Below, one piece after another: positions 57,186 through 64,000 of a stretch of 64,000 bases of DNA. Source of the DNA: Homalodisca vitripennis (Eukaryota > Arthropoda > Insecta > Hemiptera > Cicadellidae); NCBI RefSeq assembly GCF_021130785.1, contig NC_060213.1, positions 63,712,001-63,776,000 of the forward strand, written 5' to 3'. The notes below the pieces were generated by a model. That model worked only from the letters and a program-made list of their open reading frames with translations. It was not told the origin of the DNA and ran no database searches. The position numbers and the translations under genes are program-made. Numbering within the stretch: the stretch's first letter is position 1; every line of letters starts with the position of its first letter.

Positions 57186-58775
57186 TGTTAGGGACTTTTA
57201 CTTATATCAGTTTACGTTCTCATTGATGTCAGGCTTGATTTCGATGCTGTTTGTTGAATTTGACAAACATTCTGGAGGCGCAGTTCTTCAAGCTTTCGTA
57301 ACCTTAAATTGTATTCCGCAACACAGGAAGTTTTCTATAACATGGTAAAGCCATCTAGAATTAAAGGGTATATAATTTGTTGGTCACCGATATAGTAAAT
57401 AAAAGTGGTCAATCATTGATAATTATTAAATACCTAATAATTCCTTTTAATTATAATAAATGCAATTTACACAAAATATACATGCACTTATGAGATGGCT
57501 GGTTTCAATGTTTAAATTTAACAACTAAATAATTTTATTCACGAAAATAAATAAACACGTTTTGTTACTAAGAACAATTTGACAGCTGTTAAACCATCAC
57601 AAACAGCTGTTATTATCTGCATAAGTGTGGAACCAGCAAAGTCAACTAATCTAAGAAATGTAACATTAGTACAGAAGGTTCTTCCCATCGTAATTAAATC
57701 TCCCTGAGCGTAACTACAAAGTCAAATGAAGATATTTTGCAAAAAAATACTTTTTTAAGGAGAGGTCGATTTCATTTTAAAGCCTTATCCTGCCCGTCTA
57801 GAATAAGGTGACAAGATGCGATGTTTTCTCTGATTTGACCTTGGAGACGAGCGCTGTAAAAAGGAAAGCATCAAAAATGGAACAAACCTCTTTCAATATT
57901 AATATTACTGAAGATACCATTCAAGAGAATATGCTACACAGAATGGTTCTAACATGATAAGGAATATAAAATACTTTAGAAACACATAATATTAATCTCG
58001 TGACTGCTAGTCAGGTTTTTATACTTAATCAAAATCACTCAAAACAACTTGTAAAGGCATCTTAGCCATGCCTACATTTATTATTATAAAATTGTTAAAC
58101 AATATCTGAAAAGTGATTAATATTGGTATATTCTTCTTAATTTGAGCATGAAAATGATAGAATAGACAAACATTAGACTTAGTTAAACCTACTTTCAATT
58201 TTTTATAAAACGGAGCACCTGAAGAAAACCCAATATTAGAATAACAAAAACTCAACTTAAAACATGATAACAGCAATGACGATTGTAAACATATTAAAAA
58301 TATAATTAGTTCAATATGGTAATCTGTTCATTTCACAAAAGCAATGCTAGGTTTATTTCAATATGGGCGTGAGTAATTCAATCTCTGGAAGTTTTTAAAA
58401 CTGTTGGTTGCACATCGTTATGGCACAAATACCTTGATATTGTAGTGGGTCAAACAATTTAATGTTGTCGAATTATTATAACTGTATATACAGGTATATT
58501 GTAGTCTACTATAGAATGTCAAAAAACAACTGCGGCTAAATATGTCCTTGTCTAGTAAAAGAAATAGTTTATATATTTTTAATATAATTTTTTGTATATA
58601 TATATATAATATTTTGTAAGAATGGGTTTTATAGTTAATGTACATTTCATAGTAACTAGATTAGATTAACTGTTAATTTTTATGATGATCTCTCTTCACA
58701 CTTAACCTCATTCAGAGTTATAATTACTTTATTGTGTTAAAATACTGATTTCCGTTGAGGACAGTACATGTATAC

Positions 58776-58777
58776 AT

Positions 58778-58838
<61 letters not shown>
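58776..58838. repeat. Compound (CA)n(TA)n microsatellite
   Basis: A CA run of about 18 bases passes directly into a TA run of about 44 bases. Confidence 0.97.
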
Positions 58839-58845
<7 letters not shown>

Positions 58846-58995
58846 CATTTATATCATATACATATATATATATATATAAATGAATATATAATTGCAATAC
58901 ATTTTTTGATTCATTTATATTTATAAGATTTTATTAAGATATCTAAGGTTTATTATTATTATTTATATTTGTATTAAATACTCGATAAGGACTAT

Positions 58996-59028
58996 TGTGT
59001 GTATGTGTGTGTGTGTGTGTGTGTGTGT
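58996..59028. repeat. (GT)n microsatellite
   Basis: An alternating GT tract with one interruption near its start (TATGTG). The Cys-Val open frame over it is not a gene. Confidence 0.95.
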
Positions 59029-59356
59029 TTTCTTACAAGAAAAATACTTTTACGTATCCTGCAGGACTAGTCGTTTTCGCCTGGGTATGTCGGACTCGGA
59101 CGTCAATACCGACTAAAAAACCTTTCTCTTGCCTCTGTATCCCTGCGGAAACCGCCGCTAGGCATTACTTCACGAAGAGAAGATGTATGTGTGTGTATAT
59201 AAATTAGCTTGAAATGAACTATTGAATTTACTTATGTAGAGAAGTAGCTGGTTTAAAAATTCCTAGTTTTTAACCCTATGCGTTCCCGCGATATACCTAT
59301 TAGGGAAAACGAGCTGGTAATCCTTCTCTACTGTCGTGATCACCACAAACAATCGT

Positions 59357-59870
59357 GCAGGCTCACAACTCACTGTGGAGACTCGTAAAACTTAAATTAT
59401 AATCTAAAAGTTAGTTTTTAAAAGCACTTTCAGCCTCTATCCTATCAGAATGTACGCCACAAAACAGCTCTTAAGTTCCACAGAATAGTTAGTGCCTCTT
59501 CAGACAGTCAGCCTGACTTTTAATGTAGTTTGTTGTAGCAGGAGAAATATCGTTTAAAATTTTATTTCTCCGAACATTGATACATTTGTTAATCTTTTGT
59601 CTTCAAACATTACTGTAATATATGTGTCTGTATAAACGGTGCAATTCTAAAACATATTTTGTTATGTTTGAATGTTTCAATAAATATTGTCTTTAATCTA
59701 AAATTATTTAAATCTATTTTTAAATTCCAAAAAATCGCACATAATTTTTAATTACAAGCATTCACTTACAAGGCAATTGACGGCGCACCCGGTGAAAATC
59801 GTTCAAATTTGAAAGCTACACCATTTTCTATCGATCTCATTGGTAGATCATCGGTTAACTATAAAGTTTG
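59357..59870 (+). repeat. Dispersed repeat family C, copy 2
   Basis: Aligns with 20496-21060; shared blocks include AAAAGCACTTTCA, GAATGTACGCC, AAAACAGCTC, TTAGTGCCTCTTCA, GAGAAATATCGT, TTTCTCCGAA, TTGATACATT and AATTCTAAAACATATTTTG. Diverged by substitutions and indels. Confidence 0.75.
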
Positions 59871-60920
59871 TAGCATTGTTGTACAGTCACGTAGCATTAT
59901 TCAAGGGTCCTGCCAGACGTAAGCAGACATACTGAGCCAGTTTAATATCCCTCACACAGCTGCCAGTAGTAGCCTGATTAAGATACCGCTTCCGCTACAG
60001 TTGTGTCGTTCGCTGCAATTTATTTCTAAGTTCTCATTTTCGATGGTTCTAGTAATTTAATGTTTAATAATTTACCACTTACTAGCGTGTACGTGTTCTG
60101 AGCTTTACATAAGTAATAAACTCAAGCAACTTTTCTTTTTGCTTACTTCTGGGAAGGGGCAAGTGAGATCGATATTTTTATACAAAATCTATCCTGGTCT
60201 GAGCACGTGAAAACACCGATCCGATATGCCCCTGGCTAGAAATGCGGGTATCAGTGCCACCTTCTATGCCACCCTACATTACTGTAGAAATAAAGAAACA
60301 ACATCTCCAAAAATAGTACCCCAATTCAAACTAAAATCACATAATCGGTACCGAAAAAATGCATCCTACCAACACACCACCAATAACCAAAACTAATAGT
60401 ACATTTTTTGTGTTCCACGGAAAAAAATCATCTTTATAATTAACAAGTACAGCTAAAGCTGTTTTCCTTTGAATTCGTATTCAAATAACGTTGTTCTTAA
60501 ATTAAATTTCGTTAATTGATTTTTCCTTTAGAACATTTCTCTAGTGTCAAACACTTACCTCATACAACGTTGCCTCCAAATGGGCTATGTTCACTGTAAT
60601 ATATTTTCGTATTTTTATTTAGGCTTTTATAAAAGTATAGGTTCTTACTCAGCTTTCTTTAGATCATGAGGCTGGTCTATGCATATCTTCACTAACACAT
60701 AAGGTGTTTAATTTCTAGTTTTTTTAGTTCCTTTATATCATCTTACTGTGTAAAATACAGTGTAAAAGTACAATTCGAAATTTAACAAACTTGATTACAT
60801 CCAACCATAAAAACAACTATTCATTATGCAAATAAGACAGCGGTTTTGACGTTGATTTCTGGTTTTTATCTGGTTAGCCAACATTAGAAAAATATAAAAA
60901 ACACAATACGCAAGTACTTT

Positions 60921-61082
60921 TTTCCCTTTTTTTAAGCCTCAGCTACAGCTATGTAGGCTTCGATGTTCACTGTTTTATCTTGTTTCGTGTCTATACATGA
61001 TTGGCCCTCCCCGGGATTTGAACCCGGGATCTCTCAGTTAGAGAGCCGAGACTATAACCATTTAGTCTACGGAGGAGGGCTA
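60921..61082 (-). mobile_element. tRNA-derived SINE with 10-bp target-site duplication
   Basis: CAAGTACTTT occurs at 60911-60920 and 61083-61092. The head on the minus strand (61080-61004) is tRNA-like: GCCCTCC pairs with GGAGGGC, box B GGTTCAAATCC (61024-61014) lies in a perfect T arm, and a box-A-like TAGACTAAATGG is at 61069-61058. The body (about 80 bases) ends in an A-rich tail (AAAAAAAGGGAAAA). A stem CTCGG with CTGAG would give an 8-base anticodon loop, and the D arm does not fold normally, so it is not a working tRNA gene. SINEs are transcribed by RNA polymerase III from boxes A and B and moved by LINE enzymes. Confidence 0.85.
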
Positions 61083-61092
61083 CAAGTACTTT

Positions 61093-63338
61093 CGTATGAG
61101 TAAAGCGTGCAATTTACAAACGGTGCATATATTTTCATGACAGATTAAAAAAATGTATTTTATATTCAACTGTTTTAAGTAAAATTTTATATACCTTTTT
61201 GTTAAGCGGAAATCCAAGATACGAACAAAAACTGTTAATGAAACATGTGGTAAGGTATATTGAGAAGGAAACTTGAATTGAAACACGAAACTTGATTTTC
61301 TGCATGAAACTTGATTTCTGCATAGACAAGAATGAGGGTATAATGATGTTGCATGTCCAACCACGTCATTCGGCAAAGAGTCGTTGAAGCCTATCACTCA
61401 GTAAGCTAATACAAATTTCTCTTTTTATCTGGTTGGGAGAATGTAAACATTTATTTTTCTGTATGGCTGTTTGCCTGCCTATCTTCAGCTGGACATATAG
61501 ATAATGGAATGCGCTATAAATTTGAAATATTGCTAGTAAACTAAGCGAAGTCTGTTATATGACACGTGGTGCACCCTACTCTTACCTTGAGGTAGTCAAA
61601 AATTACCTTGTAAGTGTCAACTGCCACGGGTTATAGATAAAGCACGATTTAGCTCTTAGAATTAGTTTCCCCTGTGAATTTTTATAATAAAAGATTGGAG
61701 TATGTTTCCAGGACCTTTTGGTTAAGGTCCTTGAAAATTACCTTGGCCAATAACCACCAGAAATTTTAAACAAAAACTGTAATTATGTCATGGGAACTCC
61801 CCACGGGATTCTTCGTTGTTTGGAAGGTCAGTAACGTATTCTTTATGCCTTGTTAGTCACATGAGTGACGTAATACATAGAACTTTAGTAAGATGTTTAG
61901 GGTGAATGTGGGTGTTGAGTGAGGGAAATACTTTCTTATAAAACCGAAACACTTAGAGATATTTTAAATATTTTTCAATTTAAAGTTAGCACAAGTACAA
62001 AATTTAAAGGAATTTTAGTCTTCTAGTGTAATTATTAACATCAGTGGAAAACTAAGTAATTTTTATTTAGAAATTGGCCATGAGCGGTTCCACTTAAATA
62101 TTTTAAGGATTGAACTAGTATCTGACTAGAACATTATTTTGGAAGTTTTATATATAAACCCATACAGAAAAGTCGGAATTACGCAAATTAGGGAAATGCC
62201 GTTTTCTTAAATCTACTACAACTTTCCTCACAAATACCAGGATAAATCTATTTTAGTGTTTAGTTTCGGAATTTACGTCCTAATGGGAGAAAATTTCGAA
62301 CTAGATGGGACCTGATTGAGGAGTGCGGAGGTTCGATTTTACAAATCACTATAAAATACCACAGAGTGCCTGGGGAAGTTTCCTATTGAATAAATGAATT
62401 TATTTCCCATAAGTACAAGGCAGTAATACAGTATTTGAAAAAAGCGAGAAAATTAATCCGGCCACTTTATCCAGTAGCGTGACCAGTTGAAACTATATAA
62501 AATACATTAACATAGTATATCATATTCTAGCATTTAGAATATTTAATAACAGAAAATCGCCAACTGTAACATCTGTGAGTTCAACCACTTACAATAACTT
62601 TAAAAGAAGAAAATAATATTAGTGGATGTATAAGTAATATGATGTAAGATAAGCAAACAGATGAAATTAATTGTGATGAATATGAAAATAGTTATCCTAT
62701 ATATTAGTTAAGTAGGTAATAAATATGCCTAATAAATGGGTTAAAGTTATATCATATATTAGAAAACTACCAGCAAGAAAATAACAATTATTTATACTAC
62801 TTAATTATACTAAGACATAATTAAGATATTCCACATCTTGTTGTGAAGAAAGCCAAGTGACTGTTTCTTTGCAAAAGTGTTTGAAATTTTTAATAATTTT
62901 GATTTGAAGTGGCAACTGATTGAGATATTTAGGACCTAGATATTGAAAGGAGTGACGAAAAATAACTTTGTTGACTTTGGGTAATTTAAAAACAGTTATT
63001 TACAAGACTTCTTGTATTGTGAAAATGGTTTGTCGTTGTGTTTTCTCTATTCCCACTTCTGATATAAAACAATCTGAGAACTTTAAAAACGAAAAGATGC
63101 TGAAAGGGTAAAATTTTTAATTGTTGAAAATTTCCATTTAATGGAAAAGAAGTTGTTCTTTTGGTTTTTTAAGAATTATACGTAAAAAAGTAATTTTGAG
63201 TGGTTATTAACTTATCTATTAATGTTTTGTATGTTCCTCCCCAGCATGGTAAATGCAAAACGTCTTGAGTTTATGAGGGCAAAATATAGTGATCTCAAGA
63301 GTGTCAAGTTACAAAAATTTCTCAAAAAATAAAATTTT
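61093..63338. other. Non-coding AT-rich stretch
   Basis: No gene is supported. It contains dispersed repeat D copy 2 (62235-62395). A 105-aa minus-strand frame (61397-61080) shares no motif I know and partly overlaps the SINE boundary. The bases from about 63100 on may be the 3' end of the LINE that follows. Confidence 0.5.
62235..62395 (+). repeat. Dispersed repeat family D, copy 2
   Basis: CAGGATAAATC, TTTTAGTGTTTAGTTT, GTGCGGAGGTT, CACAGAGTGCC and TTTCCTATT correspond in order to 23255-23430. Confidence 0.65.
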
Positions 63339-64000
63339 CTAATTTGTGATCTTAGTTTTGCGTGTAAATCTAATATAATGAGGTTCAAAAGTCAATTTTT
63401 CGTCGAGCAAAATTCCCAAATATTTAATAGTTTTTACTTTTTCTAAGGGCTGGCAGGTACATAATTGAAAATTACAGGATGTGGAGTGAAATATCAAGGG
63501 GAAGGGTAGATCAAAACCAAAAAAAATCAAAAGTTATAAACTTGGTCTTATTTACATTAACCTGCATTTTATTTGCAGCACACCATTTTCTGAGTATTAA
63601 AAGATCATTGTTGATTAAAATGTCTAGTGAATTAAGGTCTTTGTGAGTATAAAAAGTGCAATATCGTCTGCAAAAGCGATAATATTTCCATTGAAATTGA
63701 GGTTCAACAAATCATTAATAAAAATAAGAAAAAGGGTGGCTGAGGTCACAGAACCTTGAGGGACACCCACTTGGACAATTTTTGAATCACTAAGAGTGTT
63801 GTTAAATTTTTACTTGTTGTCTCCTTTCTTTGATAAAACTATTAAACCAGTCTAGAGCAACACCTCTAATTCCTGCTAGCTCTAATTTTGTTAGAAGAAT
63901 TTCATGATTCACCATATCAAATGCTTTTTTAAAATCAATAAAGAGGCCAACTGTTTTAAGTTGCGAGTTTAAACCGGTGAAAATATAATCTGTTACTTTA
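63339..64000 (-). pseudogene. LINE reverse transcriptase fragment (CR1/Jockey-like), cut by the window end
   Basis: Minus-strand reading from the right edge: GLFIDFKKAFDMVNHEILL, then LDWFNSFIKERRQ (a shift follows), VGVPQGSVTSATLFLIFIND, the catalytic FADD, then WCAANKMQVNVNKTKFI and, in the last open frame (63530-63339), VKTIKYLGILLDEKLTFEPH. These are RT motifs 4 to 7 and the thumb in normal order. At least two frameshifts separate the pieces. The upstream part and any endonuclease lie beyond the window. Confidence 0.88.

Larger units (their letters stand above)
57190..60920. other. Non-coding stretch with simple repeats
   Basis: No gene recognised. It holds (CA)n/(TA)n at 58776-58838, a shorter (TA)n at 58861-58877, (GT)n at 58996-59028 and dispersed repeat C copy 2. 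GC-richer spots near 59050-59170 and 60000-60270 have no recognisable coding or RNA features. Confidence 0.5.

Noticed and set aside
58995..59207. Cys-Val repeat frame
   Set aside because: Starts in a (GT)n microsatellite; the rest is unrecognised and unsupported.
61004..61080. Functional tRNA gene on the minus strand
   Set aside because: The D arm does not fold and the anticodon loop would be 8 bases; an A-tailed body and a 10-bp target duplication show that it is the head of a SINE.
1..64000. CRISPR array, bacterial operon, integron or phage genes
   Set aside because: No regular direct repeats with unique spacers and no bacterial gene organisation; spliced exons, SINE and LINEs show nuclear eukaryotic DNA.

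Overview
This is an AT-rich, intron-like stretch of an animal nuclear genome, almost certainly an insect. The grounds are the mix of I-clade and CR1/Jockey-like LINEs, Ty3/Gypsy LTR elements, a piggyBac transposon, a Polinton/Maverick-type DNA polymerase B and a tRNA-derived SINE, together with short exons carrying GT-AG splice sites. Nothing bacterial is present: there are no operons, no ribosome binding sites and no CRISPR array. A hemipteran-like genome would fit, but I cannot fix the species.

The best host-gene signal is a 114-base phase-0 exon at 33072-33185 (+) encoding leucine-rich-repeat sequence. Two weaker candidate exons lie on the minus strand (24248-24096 and 16453-16405). Almost every other coding signal is a decayed mobile element.

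Layout. 1-1730: LINE endonuclease/RT on the minus strand, running off the left edge. 1998-2098: an exact 16-base-period C15A array. 4325-5610: CR1-like LINE RT on the minus strand. 8678-12615: decayed Gypsy element on the plus strand with recognisable degenerate LTRs. 12616-25200: mostly non-coding, with diverged dispersed repeats, a foldback element, a retroposon with a 14-bp target-site duplication and the candidate exons. 25222-33003: three nested layers, namely a medium-copy repeat, a 6-kb I-clade LINE with an exact 18-bp target-site duplication, and a MITE with perfect 27-bp inverted arms just upstream of the LRR exon. 35526-43045: Gypsy element on the minus strand with 1.1-kb LTRs. 43284-48821: a Polinton-type polB gene split by a piggyBac insertion at TTAA, the junction then being duplicated as a 1.58-kb inverted repeat. 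49631-50576: an insertion flanked by an 18-bp direct repeat. About 50770-52760: a G-rich degenerate satellite with dimeric higher-order structure. 52893-54075: the longest copy of the medium repeat. 55081-55580: tandem repeats. 56835-57185: Gypsy gag remnant. 60921-61082: SINE. 63339-64000: LINE RT running off the right edge.

Many element ORFs are broken by single-base shifts. The two LTRs of the minus-strand Gypsy element differ mainly by single-base indels, often in homopolymers, so part of the frameshifting may be residual long-read consensus error rather than decay. I found no convincing novel functional system. The most unusual structures are the piggyBac/polB inverted duplication, the C15A array and the G-rich satellite.
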